Source: Sarcomyxa edulis
Taxonomy: Eukaryota > Basidiomycota > Agaricomycetes > Agaricales > Mycenaceae
Assembly: GCA_009761415.1 (NCBI GenBank)
Contig: QUOL01000009.1
Location: 620,001-684,000 of the forward strand
DNA: 64,000 nucleotides
Direction: 5' to 3'
This document shows, one piece after another, positions 24,221 through 36,207 of this stretch. Both the position numbers and the translations under genes were made by a program. Every line of letters starts with the position of its first letter. Positions within the stretch are counted from its first letter, which is position 1. The notes under the pieces were generated by a model, which was not told where the DNA came from, did not search any database, and saw only the letters and a program-made list of their open reading frames with translations.

Positions 24221-26716
24221 ATGGACCCTCTACCCGGGCCCTCGTCCGGCATTTCTCGCGAGAAAGACTATTTGTAGTATGTGCAGGTTTTTTATCCTGT
24301 TTGCATGACATTTTGAACAAGATGAATCAACCAGCTCGGTCTTGAATGTCCCTAGATCCGCTTCACAGACTGGTAAGCCCATACATGTTTGCTGCGTGCT
24401 TTACCACTCATTTGCGATTTCTGTTGTGTTCTTTTAGAAATCAATGAACGTCACAGAGCACTATCTGTCATATTCCACCCAGATATGTTACACGGAGACC
24501 ATCTTGAAAACCACGATACGGCTCTGAAGAAGTTTCTTGAGATACAGAAAGCTTACGAGGGTTAGCTGGTTCTCCCTTTGTGATCGTTGCGTTGTTATTG
24601 AACTGGCAAACGATTCATAGTTCTCTCGGATCCATTCTTACGGTCCGTCATTGTGTCTAGTTCTTGAACGTGCGTTGTTCTATGGATGCTAATTTATCTG
24701 CATTCGATTCAGAACCGTCTATGATATCCTAGGCCAAGAAGGGCTAGAAATGAGATGGTCTCCAGAATTACGCTCCAAAACGCCCGAAGAGGTACGCGTG
24801 TTGCAATTATCATCAAGATCATTGACTGGACAGCCCGTAGATTCGGGAGCTATTAAACAAGGCGAAACAGCTAAGACTAGAAAACCTCGTCCGTCCAAAG
24901 GGTCACCTCACATGCACGATCGATGCAGTATCTCTGTTTGATGCGTACTTGGGCCATACTTCGGATCCTTGGCATAAACGAATGACAAATCGCTTGGTAG
25001 ACGTTCGATTAGCAACCATTAGCCTCGGGCATACTATCCAGGTATCGCCACTCAATTCTCGAGTCACCCAACTATCGGGCTCACCTGAATTTAGACGCAG
25101 TTGAGTGACGCAACAGGCCTTGCATTATATGCCCGTGTAGGGGGCAGAGGCGCGACAGTTTGGGGCACTGTCCGACACCAATTCAGCCCCAGAATCACAA
25201 CAGAGGTACGTATTCCTGTGATATCTCAAAAACCACATCCCAACATGTGTTTCATGTTCAATCTCTATCGTTGTGTGTCAGGCTAGATGCTCCCTCCTTC
25301 GTCTTGACTCGGCATCTCTCAAAGCCGTTTATGAAGATGAGACTAACACACTGTTGATTCAAAGCTATTTCAGTCCAGCAGTCCTACGAATGTCGACCGC
25401 GCCACCATTGTCCATCTCGTTGAGTAGGAAACTCTTTCCAAAATCATTCGTACAAGGGGTCTTGAGTCTACGCAGTGGGCCTTCGCCTCATCTGACGTTC
25501 AACATCCTCTCACCTACACCATTCGACTTGAATACCACGTCGAGCTCAGAAATCCGCCTACCCATCTCCACCACACATGGTGACTCACTCTCTCTCAGGC
25601 CGGGGTCTAGATCTGGTTTCTGCACGGGAACGCGATATTGGAGCTGTGGCTTGCATTGCGATGCTGGTGGGCCTAAACTGCTCGGAGAGATCGGCGTCAC
25701 TTTCTCAGAGCTTGCTCTGCAAATAAGGCTTGGCCTCGAGTCAGGCTTACTTGGCTTTGCCTGGGTATTTGGAGGAAGTTGGCAGAACGAAGTGAGCGCC
25801 ATCGCAGCGAATCTTGTCTTGAACATGAATGGAGTCATTTTGAGGTTGGAGTACGTTCATATGCGGTATTTCTTGATAACTTCTTGATTATTGATATTTA
25901 TTCTCCCAGACTTTCGTACCTAGAGCAACGACTGACTCTTCCTATAATCCTAGCATCGGATTATGAACCTAAGATTGCGTTTTGGACTGCCCTTGTACCG
26001 ACTACCGCTTATCTACTCGCCTATCATTTCGTCTTCAAACCTCAGCGTCGTGCAAAACGTCTTGCGTCAGTCTTTCCCTTCTGTTGAGTCCTGAACTTTC
26101 ATCGAATGTACTCTCTCGTTTCCAGAACTATCCGTGCGGCTCGAAAAGCCTTGAATGACGAGGACTCTGATACGCGCAGAGACTATCATTCTACAATATC
26201 TCTTCTCGCGGACGCAGCGAGGAAGCATATGACGACCGAGGAATCGAAAGATGGTAACGATCTCGTCTTGGTATCCGAGTCAATGACACCTCTACAATCT
26301 GTGTTTCTCTAGGTCTCATCATCGTTGATGCGCGATATGGACCAGCTGAGAACGACGACGACAAAGTAACTGATTTAAGTATAGATGTGACTATACCCCT
26401 TCAAGCCTTGGTTCGGAATTCTCAGTTATGCATACCTAATCAGCAACCGAAGGTCAGTCAATGACGTCTGCTTTGTCGTCCTCTGTCTCACTTTTTTATA
26501 GTCTGGGATCCAAGGATTCTATGACCCCGCCCCATTGGTTCCAAAATCTCTACGAATACGATATCTATTTCGCGGACGCCCACATTACGCGGAGATTCCA
26601 GATTACATTCCAGTTGTATTACCGTTGGCAGGTAATTGCATTTTCATCCATATTCTCCTCCATCAGTGGAACTTAGTTGGCATTCATTTTCAGAACATGC
26701 CGTGGAACCAATTTGA
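24221..26716 (+). CDS. J-domain protein of the DNAJC11 type
   Basis: DNAJC11-like proteins have an N-terminal J domain that recruits Hsp70 and a C-terminal DUF3395 region; the animal protein associates with the mitochondrial MICOS/SAM machinery. Thirteen exons give 581 codons plus stop. The J domain covers roughly residues 18-85: YSVLNVPRSASQTEINERH, the HPD motif in SVIFHPDML, and EIQKAYEVLSDPFLRSVYD. The segment LENLVRPKGHLTC followed by AVSLFDAYLG matches the start of the middle region. The C-terminal part (ATIRAARKALNDED, DGLIIVDARYGP, PVVLPLAE) fits DUF3395. Between the J domain and the middle region I placed an intron at 24792-24870. This gives a shorter linker than in animals and is the least certain join. 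Exon 4 is 22 nt. It converges on the FunK1 locus. Confidence 0.87.
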
Positions 26717-27195
26717 GTGTCATCTCGCCAAATCTGTTGACCGTTCACTACCGCGATCTTCAAGTATTTTGTGCATGTCCTTAAGATCTTTGCGACTTGC
26801 TTTTTCAACACGCAGTGACATGTAACAAACACGAATGTATTTGTTGAATTTTGACGATCTGTTCGATGTTGCTAGAATCATGCATATCGCCTAGTTATAC
26901 TACCGATACTCGTCGTTAGATAACAGGCATGATAAAGCTTTTGTTGACCAACGCTTTCTCTGATAAGCACGGCAGTTTTTCGGCAAACGTCAAGCGATTA
27001 TCGGTGCAGATTGAAGAGAAACACCTTGGAGACATCTCGAAAGAGATGGCGCCGACTAAGAACATCTCGAAGACCTGTGCCCTGCAACACGATGAGTCGT
27101 CTCCGCTAAGTATCCAGCTTCGAGGTGCCCCTGTTTCTGAGGATAGAGATGACTGAACTTCACCCGTGGCCGCGCGCACAGCCGAATTCGCAGCA
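26717..27195. other. Convergent intergenic region
   Basis: About 480 bp between the J-protein stop and the end of the FunK1 frame. Short frames occur on both strands (for example 26929-27156 plus), but none has a recognisable feature. I see no gene. Confidence 0.4.
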
Positions 27196-30031
27196 TCACG
27201 AACCGGGGAACGATGGGGGTAGCATCGATGCAGACCGCTTTGCCGCGGGCACTTCCCAGCTGATTGGTGCAGATCTTTTGTGGTCGACTGTCGCGGACGC
27301 CACTTTCCCGGAAAGGTGACTAGAAGGCATTTCGCTAGATGCAGATAAGGTAGCATCTCTTGGAGCGATATTGTCCGGAACGACAGCCGATGGAGCGAAG
27401 GTATATCTCTGAAGTCGACCACGGTGCGAAGAAAGAAGCCGCGGATAGCCCAGCACACCTAATTGTGAAAATTTCCGGAATTGCGCGGTATAGAATGAGG
27501 ACACTTCTGGGCCGAATGAACCCTTTGGAGCGTGGGATATGGTGCATTTCCAAGCATATTGTAGGTTTGAGAGATATGCATGCCAATCAGTCAGAAAGCG
27601 TGCACTGTGCACCGAAAACGAATTGGATACCGGTTTTCGAATGTTTCCGAGGAGGACAAGGCTGCTTCCTCTGGAATAACAGAGCCCGCGATGGCATCGC
27701 GGATTTGTTGAAGGGATGGTGTCGCTTGTCCTGATTCATTGTTATAAACGGCAGCCCATTGCCCGGAATACAAGAAGGCAAAGAGATCGTCAACAGGAGA
27801 CTGGACGTATGTTGCGTCGTTGCATGCAGCGGAGTTTAATAGGGTGATTGACATGAACTCTGAGGTTCCCTGAAAAATTGTGTGAAACAATGGTGACTCA
27901 CAGATCTCGAACCGTCATGATGCGACAAGAAGTAAGTTTCCCAGTTGATAGCCATGTCCCCATCGATGACGAATCCCATACACATATCGGAGATATCTAG
28001 TTCTTTGAGGAGCTTTTCGAATAGAGCTACGGTATCCACCGTACGGTCCATCCCAAATTCTCCCAGAGCTTCCTCCACGTCGTCCCATTCATTGTTCACT
28101 GTGTTCGTCAAGCGGTCAAGCTTGAATTTCATGGTCTTTACGGCTTTGTCGAGCATGACAAGATTGCCAATACTGATATCCCTATGCTGGTAATTCGACT
28201 GACACATCGTTAACCACTCTAAAAAAAATAAATGTGATGCTATCAGTGCTGAAAATGCTAACGTACCAAGCATGGCATGGGCAAGAGACAGAAAGAGACT
28301 CCAGGGAGTTTTTGCGGTGACAAGAGAGTGACCCATGTAACCAATAACATGGATACATAGGCTTCGATATTCAGGGAAGGAAGGAGGATCCGGGTACGAG
28401 GGGAACAATGCCCAATAGTACTCGCTGACTTTTGAAGCCGAGTCAGGCAGGAATAGATGATTCGTGATGCGTTGATGTCCATGGCAGGCTGAAAATGAAT
28501 AATGATGCTTTGAGGTCCCAAACTGATTACTGCAAGCTTCGAGTACGTCAGATTCGATGTTTTGACCATTGTCCTCGGCCCATGATGATTTGATAACGAT
28601 ATCCCGATTCGACTCCTTGTTCAGATCACCTTTCAGAACTGCAGAGGCTGCGAGAGGCTGGCGGACAAACTTGAGGTCGCGCTGGGCCCAACGTGAGATG
28701 GAGACAGGGCTCTCTACAACAGCGAAACAACAGCGAGTAGGAATAACAGAGACTAAATAAACAACTTTGCTCACGAGGTTCTTCGATCCTATTGGACACC
28801 AGAACACCGGCAGGCTTCATGCCGCTAAGCGGCTGTAAGTCTGACGAGGTACTAAGAGTCTTCGAGATAGATGGATGTGAGATACGTGCAGACCGTTGTA
28901 GGTGATTTGTGGGGATGGGTGTATCGGGTTCAGGTATTGCGGATGTCGGTGATGATGAGGCGCTCAGCTCTGATCTGGGCTGAATGTCTGATTTGATAGT
29001 GTATGATGCACGGGATACTCTGGAAGCACGTCCTCGTACGCATGTCGTGCTTTGGAGAGCCTCGTCTACAGTGACAACGACACCTTCCGTATCTTTACTA
29101 TCCAGAGGGAGACGAAATTGGGTGTCGTTGCACCACTCGGGTAAACCAGCATCAGCAGCAGACTCCCAAGTAAGGATGGCGATGAACATCCGTAGTATAT
29201 CGTTGATATCGGTATCCACCGAAGACGCCTCAGAAGCCGTCAAACCTCCGCGATGGAAAATCAAAAGCGTAATTTTCTCGTCTCATATGCGAAGCCAAGG
29301 ACCAGCGCAAATTGGCGCAGCGGGCTGCCGTCGAAAAGACACCGCGCATAGGTAGCAGCCTGGCAAACTAGCTCTAGCCATCCTTTGTTAACTGCCACAG
29401 GAATCTCGATGGTATTTTCGCCCTTGATGGTAGGACTCCAGCTGAGAGTGTCCTTCTGCTTGTGATTTTTGAATTGTCCACCTGTCAGATTGGGTCGCAC
29501 CGGAGCAGCACCTGCGATACAATGCCAAGTGGGTTCATCATAAGGACCGAAGTGCAGACCTGCATGCCACCGATCTTCCTTCTTGATGGTAAAATTGGGA
29601 TCTTCGTCGAGGCCCACATGGCAAGCTTCAACGCAGCTATTGAGGAATTCCCCGAGAGACGTGCAGTTGTCTGTATAGTTCCAAGGAGAGGCGGAAGTCT
29701 TTCTGAAAGAGGCATAGGCTGCCTCTAAGGCATTTTCGAGCTTTTCTACTGTACAGTCGTAGTTCGACAGGCTGTCTTTGACATCTCTTGCCGTCGGCGA
29801 GTCGGATGCGCCAAGGTGTGACATGTGGGATTTGGAGGAAAGCATGAATGCGATTCTGGGAGCACTGAAACTCCAAGTATGATTTTGCAGTTCACCCCCT
29901 AATTCACGGTTTAGTTTGGGTTTAGTGCTTCCTGAGTTTCGGGCGGAGATACTTACATGGTTTTGGTCTCCGATTCTACCACTCGAGTGCCTGGATGGCG
30001 ATGAATGAATATACGAAGACGAGGATGCCAT
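27196..30031 (-). pseudogene. FunK1-type protein kinase (fungal kinase family), reading frame broken in T runs
   Basis: FunK1 kinases are a large, variable family in mushrooms. The conserved parts are all present in order: RQFALVLGFAYETRKLRF, FHRGGLTASEA, PAGVLVSNRI, a catalytic loop QHRDISIGNLVML, a DFG-like VIDGDMAINW, GTSEFMSITLL and DDLFAFLYSG. Introns near 28714-28774 and 28219-28266 splice cleanly. Two joins need a -1 correction, each inside a T run on the minus strand: near 29262-29266 (4 T) and near 27590-27593 (3 T). A third join near 27870-27901 would need either a 32-nt intron or another T-run correction. The remaining C-terminal part, to 27196, is Ser/Pro-rich. The start is the ATG at 30031. 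It is either a recently broken gene or an intact gene with sequencing errors in homopolymers. Kinase identity is firm; functional state is not. Confidence 0.7.
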
Positions 30032-30445
30032 AGTTTGCGATAAGACTGACGCGAAACAGAGGGGTTGGGATTGGGTTGGGATAAGCTTAGAATAAGCAAC
30101 ACATTGACATTCCCACGCCACAAGCGTGAGTGATCGATCGCGATCAGCATACGGATGTTTACGAATGCTTGAAGTGGAAGTCCTCGCAAAGCCCGACCGA
30201 AGCCCGATGACTACACGCTCGAAGGAAGCTCGAAGGAAGCTCGAAGTAGTACTTTGTAGGTACTAGAAATGGGTTCAAAGCAACGTTAATTCGAATCCGA
30301 ACCCCCATGGCCAATTCCAAGTTCAAATCCGTGAATAAATTCCCAAGATAGTATGACATACTTCGATTCGACTTGAAAGATCCGGGGCGTTCGAGCTCAC
30401 CACTCCCAAACCACTCCCCAAGCGGATAGCATTGCTACTTCAGAA
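30032..30445. other. Spacer between FunK1 and the F-box gene
   Basis: About 410 bp upstream of FunK1 and downstream of the F-box gene, both on the minus strand. It contains a small tandem repeat (listed separately) but no supported gene. Confidence 0.4.
30217..30246. repeat. 11-bp tandem repeat, about 2.7 copies
   Basis: The unit GCTCGAAGGAA occurs twice in full and then as GCTCGAAG. It lies in the upstream region of the FunK1 gene. Confidence 0.8.
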
Positions 30446-31716
30446 TCATGATTCGCTACCGTGACCCCTCTCACTCAAATCCAAACAAGCCCAATGTCCA
30501 GCACCAGCCACAGATTTGTCCGCGAACCACACGACTCCTTTGGGTAGGATGATGGTTTGGAGAGTGGGACAGCATTTGTGCCACGATTCGGCGATGTCTT
30601 GTTCGTCTTTGAGGGATATGGATTCTCCGGGGGCCATGAATGTGAGATACTGGTAGGGGAAGTTAGTTTTACAAACCAAAAATTCTAATGGATAGCATTT
30701 GACTGACCTTTAGTGAACTAAATTCAGATAAAAATGGGCCGGAGGACTGAAGCAGATCCTAAGAGATTTCAATGCCGGTCTGAGTATGAATAGAAGAGAG
30801 AGGAGGGAGAGGAACGTACAACTGAATAATTCGCCATGAGAATCACGATATGAAGGGCTTCAATTTGCGGTAATCGCAGGGCGACTTGTCGCAGTAAGAG
30901 ATCGGGACTATTCGTATCAAAGGACATGAGTGTGAGACGCTGGATGGGTCGGGAGGAGAGAGTGAGTGCATCGAGGTGATCTTCGAGGTTGCCGTCAAAC
31001 ACCGGTATGAATATCGCGACGAGCGGTCTACCGGCGATGATTTTGGCGACGAGGCTTGGCACGGAGTGAATAGCGCGAAAGTGGGATAGACGAGGAAGAG
31101 CGGTGGGCGCTAAGGAGAACTCGGTGTCTGCGTTAGGAGAAAACCCACGGAGACATAGTTCTGTGATAGATGGTTGCGATTCGAGGAATTGGCTGAGGTT
31201 GCTATCACAGGTAGCGGAGGTGGAGAAATGGTGGAGGGAGAAGGTGCATCCGTTGAGTATAGGCTCGATGGGAGTGTTACGAGATATCTCTAGGGAGAGG
31301 AAGGAGAGGTTTGTGAGACGGGTGAGGACGGTATGGAGGAGTTTGTAGAAATTTTGAATAGGGCTGGATTGAGATAAGTCGATTTTTAGACTGCGTACGA
31401 GCGGAGGAAGACATGTATTTTTTGAAAGAGATTTCAGGCATGAAGTGAGTCGTCTAGGGGGGAGTTCGGGGATGGAACGATACAGAATGCGGATGGCGAT
31501 GAACTGGAGGTATGAGGAGACACGAGTGACAGCGACGAGATCTGATGCACATATTTGACTGCAGATATGGTCAAGAACTTCGACGGGAAGACGAGCAACA
31601 CCTATGGGACCACCTAAAGCTGAGCTTGGAGCAGCTATACAGTTGCTCGTCGTAACTGTACAGCAGCTGGCCGTAGGGACGACAGGGTATTTGGGAACAT
31701 GGTGGATGGTGTTCAT
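30446..31716 (-). CDS. F-box-like protein with leucine-rich C-terminal region
   Basis: F-box proteins link substrates to SCF ubiquitin ligases. Three exons (31716-30820, 30758-30708, 30649-30446) give 383 codons plus stop. Residues about 38-80 have the F-box pattern: ARLPVEVLDHICSQICASDL, then TRVSSYLQFIAIRILYRSI. The rest has irregular Leu-rich repeats (LRFLSLEIS-like, ITELCLRGFS, IQRLTLMSFD, IEALHIVILM), as in the large mushroom F-box/LRR-like families. The first true ATG is at 31716 (MNTIHHVPKY). The upstream in-frame extension lacks an ATG. The last exon includes CPTLQTIILPKGVVW. No substrate is predicted. These genes are numerous and fast-evolving in Agaricomycetes. Confidence 0.8.
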
Positions 31717-31896
31717 CGTGAGCTTGACTCTTGAGTCAGCCTGTGTGTCATGAGACACTTTTTACAGATTTATTATACAGCTGTGTCGATGCATATGAAG
31801 GGTAAAAGGAAACCTTTATTATAGTACGAAGCGAACGTAGAGTGTCAGTAAGAAAAACAAGCAAGCAAGCGATATCCTCTAGATTCTTTCTCCTCC

Positions 31897-33112
31897 TCAT
31901 GAGGTGAGCAGCGCTTTGAGCGACGTGCTCACCACCTTCGCCTCTGCTACGAGACCCTCGGCCTCAGCTTCGGCCATCAGCTTTTTCTCCAACTCAGCTT
32001 GTTCCTCTTTCGTAGCCTTGCTACCCTTTGCAGCGTCCATACGCTTGCGGTATTGCCGGTACTTGTCATCAGTTCCGCCTAGATGATCACACCATCTGAA
32101 CGATGTAGCAAAGTTGTTCGTGAAAGCCATATGATGGAAATCGTGATGTTCAGCACCTGCCCAGAAAGGGAGTATGTGCTGCAGAGACCAAGGGAAGTCT
32201 ACATGATGCAAAGGTCGATGAGCAAAGATGGGACAGAAAGGGGTTGATAGACACTAACCGTAACCACTGTGGGCATCGATAGCCTGGAAGAGACGCAGGG
32301 TGATCCAGATGTACACCGTGAAGATGTGGAGGTTCTGGGTGAAATAGCAGAACAATATGGGTCCGAGAATGGTTCCGGCTCCGAGGATGAAGACCTCGGC
32401 GGGATGAGCGTACTCTGCAGCGAGTCCGAATGGCGCTGGGTACTTGTGGTGGATTTTATGGATGTGTTTGTAGAACGGCCCGACGTGGAGGAGTTGGTGG
32501 GCTGTTCGTATTCAGTCAGCGATAAGACATACGTTAAAAAAAGAGGGACCAACCAAAGTAGTGGAAGATGTCCTCGAAGATGAAGAACAACAGGATTTGA
32601 GGTGCCATTGTCGAGAGAGTGGGCAGGGGGACTTGGTAAGTCCTCATTCCGATAGACTCTGCCATGGGGTGGAATAGCCAAATCTACGGAGAAGACTATG
32701 GGAATGGTAGCACAAACAAGATGAAATGCGCACGTACTGCAGGTAGCTCGATAGTGAAGTGAGAGAAAAGGACTTGTTTCGTGCAATCCCATTGTTCTTG
32801 AATAGTAGGAATCTTGGAGGGTTGTAGCTTCCACTGATTGAAGTACGGCGTCGCGTCGATGATGATCCATGGGATACAACGTCCAAAGTAGACAACCTGA
32901 TGGAAAGGTTAGAGAACTAGATAAGCTTTAAAGGGTACAAGTAGACATACCTCATGAAGCAAGAAACTCATCAACCCAGTCGCGATAATAGGGTTCCCTA
33001 TCCATATATACCAAGCGACCCACTTCTGCTCGGCCCAAGATAGAGATGCAAAGTCGGTGCCAGCGTACACCGTCTCGTAAAACGATGGCGAGGCTGTTCC
33101 ATTGAGAGACAT
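31897..33112 (-). CDS. ERG25: C-4 methylsterol oxidase (fatty acid hydroxylase superfamily)
   Basis: Erg25 starts C-4 demethylation of sterols in the ergosterol pathway, in the ER membrane, using di-iron and O2. Five exons (33112-32951, 32896-32738, 32683-32554, 32501-32259, 32198-31897) give 331 codons plus stop, close to yeast Erg25 (309). The three histidine boxes are present: HQLLH (built across intron 3), HKIHHKY, and HHDFHHMAF. Hydrophobic helices include [17 protein letters not shown] and [20 protein letters not shown]. The C terminus is longer than usual and charged ([19 protein letters not shown]), lacking a KKXX signal. A TATATAA box lies about 70 bp before the ATG. All metal ligands are kept. 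It could be a paralog rather than the main enzyme, but sequence identity along its length favours ERG25. Confidence 0.9.
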
Positions 33113-33180
33113 GATGGGGGAGGGGGGAGGAGGAGGGAGGAGGATGGAGGTGAAATTGAGCAGTATCCGCGAGAAAAGGT

Positions 33181-33187
33181 TTATATA
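33181..33187 (-). promoter_or_regulatory. TATA box of the ERG25-type gene
   Basis: The minus strand reads TATATAA about 70 bp before the ATG at 33112. The distance fits a fungal core promoter. Confidence 0.55.
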
Positions 33188-33558
33188 TCAGACGAAAACA
33201 GCCAGACCTCACGCCACTCTTCAAATAAAAAAAATTAAACGTCGTAGGCCCACCCCGCCACGTGCGCGTTGAGTCTGAGGTTTCTCAAGGCCCGAGGCCA
33301 TTCTAGTTCACATAAAAGAGCTCAAAGTGGAGACATTTTTTTCTTATTTTCACGCTCACTGCGGGGGTACAGTGTGTTATTACATTTTTGGGTGTTCCCA
33401 TAGGCTCCCCCGGGCCCCGGTGGATGGGACCGGAAGACCATTCGAATCGAATATGGGGTTCCATATAGACTCTTAGATGAGCTTTGGATGAGATAAAAAG
33501 GCAGTACAAGGACAGCCATGACTAGCTATAGTACCAAGATTGAGTATGAAAAATATTA

Positions 33559-33932
33559 CAGCTAACAAGGAATCGATAGACTCGTTTTCGCAAAATTCCA
33601 CTCAGCAACTTTGTTTACGATAGGGTGGGGTACAAATAAAACTAGACCTTTTTTGAGCAGATCGATCTGTCCTGATCTGTCCCGAGAGGAGTGCAGCAGC
33701 AATTTCTGGCATACCCAGCCGTCCGTACCTACTCTTGACAGTGCACATATCTTATCCAAGCATAACCTGAGCTATCCTGCTGCTTTGCACCAAAGCTCTC
33801 CTCTGAGTTGCTGAGCTTGAGTCATTCTCTGAGTAGCCCGAATGGAGTTGTCTATTTGTACCCAACCCTATCGTAAACAAAGTTCCTGAGCGGAATTTCG
33901 CAAAAACGAGTCTATCGATTCCTTGTTTGCTG
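33559..33932. mobile_element. Non-autonomous DNA transposon (MITE), TA target site, 80-bp TIRs
   Basis: The left arm (33559-33638) and the right arm (33853-33932, read as reverse complement) are inverted copies of each other: 80 bp with about 6 mismatches, including a shared GGAATCGATAGACTCG. The ends are CAGC...GCTG and the element is flanked by TA on both sides, as expected for Tc1/mariner-pogo transposition. The 214-bp core has no reading frame, so it cannot encode its own transposase. It lies between ERG25 and the SET gene and breaks no gene. About 92% arm identity suggests a fairly recent insertion. Confidence 0.9.
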
Positions 33933-34611
33933 TAATGGCGATACGTTCGGAGGGTAACGAAACAAGCACGCTTCGAATGTCTTTCCTGGAAAGAAACTCC
34001 GTCGACCGAAACTGACTCGGACAGACTCTCTGAACGTCGCGGAATTCGAAGAGTGAATTTTCTATGAGATGATCCTAGGAAGAGATGCACATAATGGAAG
34101 TCTGGACTCTGCAGAAAACAGCCGACCATCGAGCTCGACCGTGTTGGAAATTTGAGATCGCGGCGGCGACGGCGCGTGTCAAATCCTATCGTGCAAAGAA
34201 CGCGTCTCTGCTCACTGGCATGATCATGACTAGCCGCCTTCATCTGTTAGTGGCACCCTATATCCTGTTGGGCTTGTCTAGGAAACCTAAATTTCGACCC
34301 GTTTCCAGCTCTAGGGTGTGAAGGATAACGATAATAGGAGAATCGAGTAAGAAAAGATAATACTTAGGTGTATCCTTTATATTTGTTCTGCTCAGAGGCT
34401 GGTCCACGACACTATCCTGGCTTGCCCACCGTGCAGTTTTGCACTCTTGATTATGTGAGTAGGTCTATTCATAACCGAAACGTGGCATCAGATAAGGTAT
34501 ACTTATCCAGAATCTCAACCACTTCGTCTCTTGCTTTCTGACCCACACCTCCAGGTGTGTATCTTATATCTCGATTCGTTGTTCATCTCTGACCATTGTG
34601 TAGGATCCTTC
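33933..34611. other. Region between the MITE and the SET gene
   Basis: About 680 bp. An intron-like segment GTGTGT...TGTGTAG (34555-34603) just before the SET ATG suggests a spliced 5' UTR or a short upstream coding exon. I could not find an upstream ATG joined in frame. Nothing else is supported. Confidence 0.4.
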
Positions 34612-35796
34612 ATGAAACGTGGATTCTTGCTGTCCGAGAAGGCCAAGAAGGAGAAACCAGTCGCCCAGTCTCTGGCCGGCTCTATCCCAGAAAATGTCTC
34701 TGTTGAAATCGTCAAAAATACCCGTGACACTACTCGTGTTTATTCCAGAGATCCACTCATTGTCTGTTTTGATGTCCGATTCGAGGACAGTCCTCACTTT
34801 CTATACCTTCCTCCCGGGAAAGCTGACCCAGATATGGTGTTCATTGACCGCCTTGATAGCGTCAAGAAGATCGCTCAGTGGGACTTATGGAAGGTAGATG
34901 AGAGATCTACCATCATGACACCGGACGTTCTTCCTTTCCGGATTGCAGAGATATCCGATAAAGGAATGGGTATGTTTGCGGAGAGGCTTATAAAAGCAGG
35001 CGAACTTGTCATGGCGGAGAGGCCTATCTTTTGCACGCGTGGTGGGCTACATATCGACCTTGACCAATCGACCAACGGGATTTTCCCTCGTGCTGCAATC
35101 TCTCGACTGTCTGACGAGGCCCGAGGACGTATCATGGCGCTGCGGAATTGTTTCTCTGACAGAGACATTGTTTCTGGGATCCTGAGCACGAACTTTCTGC
35201 AGATAGACATAACCGAAGAGCCAGACCCCGCTGAGACGTTTTCGGGCTGCTTCTCAACCCTCTCGAGAGCGAATCATAGTTGCTCGCCAAACGTCAATTA
35301 TTTCTTCTCCTTCAAAACATTTGCTGGGCAATTCTGGGCAACTCGGGATATCGCTAAAGACGAGGAAATCACTCTGGCGTATACATATCTGATGACTGAT
35401 CGCTCGACAAGGCAAGCAGCTCTCATGCAGGGCTATAGATTTACTTGTACGTGTCAAACGTGCTCCCTTCCTCCTCATCTGTCGAAAATCAGCGACGAGC
35501 GTCGTCGCGCCTTGGGAGCGATAGATCCTCACATCAACACACAAGCAATAGCTTCGCGTACGGATATGCAGCACATGCGAAAGCTCATGGGGTACGCTGG
35601 AGAAGAAGGACTAGCGGTTATGTATGCTAGATTGGTCATGAACGGTATATCGCTACTGATAGCGGAAAGGAAATGGAGTGAGGCTCATGCGTGGGCGAAA
35701 AAAGCTAGGAGAGCTTTCAAGACGGTTGAAGGGGAGGGGTCGTATAATGTCAGAGTGATGGAAGACTGTATGCGTACTGTGGGAGCTCTCAAGTGA
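34612..35796 (+). CDS. SET-domain protein (SMYD/Set5-like lysine methyltransferase family)
   Basis: SET proteins transfer methyl groups from S-adenosylmethionine to lysines. The frame from ATG 34612 gives 394 codons plus stop with no intron, unusual in this window. The SET core spans about residues 110-285: FRIAEISDKGMGMFAERLI, the long insert, SRANHSCSPNVNYFF (NHSCxPN, the cofactor and lysine-channel motif), TRDIAKDEEITLAY and then a cysteine pair FTCTCQTC typical of the post-SET zinc site. No MYND finger is seen. The first 70 residues (EKAKKEKPVAQ) are basic. An intron immediately before this ATG means the true start could lie upstream. Target protein unknown. Confidence 0.85.
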   Translation: MKRGFLLSEKAKKEKPVAQSLAGSIPENVSVEIVKNTRDTTRVYSRDPLIVCFDVRFEDSPHFLYLPPGKADPDMVFIDRLDSVKKIAQWDLWKVDERSTIMTPDVLPFRIAEISDKGMGMFAERLIKAGELVMAERPIFCTRGGLHIDLDQSTNGIFPRAAISRLSDEARGRIMALRNCFSDRDIVSGILSTNFLQIDITEEPDPAETFSGCFSTLSRANHSCSPNVNYFFSFKTFAGQFWATRDIAKDEEITLAYTYLMTDRSTRQAALMQGYRFTCTCQTCSLPPHLSKISDERRRALGAIDPHINTQAIASRTDMQHMRKLMGYAGEEGLAVMYARLVMNGISLLIAERKWSEAHAWAKKARRAFKTVEGEGSYNVRVMEDCMRTVGALK

Positions 35797-36207
35797 ACAA
35801 GTAGGTCCAGATTTGGTGCTAGCTAATTTGTCCGTAAAACAGTCTTCATTTTGAAGACCGTTGAAACTTTGTTTCGAGCGACCGTGACTCTACTTACTGC
35901 GATGAAGAATCTGCACCATTCTGCATGGTTGTCTTACAAGCCCCCGTGGGAGGTTTAAGGCAGGTGTGTCTTACAGTAATCTCATAACCTTGTGTCCCTT
36001 GTAGGGCCTTGAAAGATTTTCCCCGTTTTGCACTGGGCTGGGCACTATCCAAACTGAGTCAGTGATATTTATTGCTTGGTTCAGTCATTGGGACCAAACA
36101 ACGCCCGACCCACAAGTTGACTAGAGAATCAGAAATATGTAGTATTGATACAGCGAAATACAAGGCGATATGATATGTAGGACATCGAGAGAAAAGAAAA
36201 TCGGATA
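35797..36207. other. Convergent intergenic region
   Basis: About 410 bp between the SET stop and the TAF11 stop, which face each other. No gene is seen. Confidence 0.45.

Noticed and set aside
26916..27458. A 180-codon minus-strand frame downstream of FunK1
   Set aside because: It overlaps the FunK1 C-terminal frame, has no ATG at its start and no recognisable sequence. It is a shadow frame.
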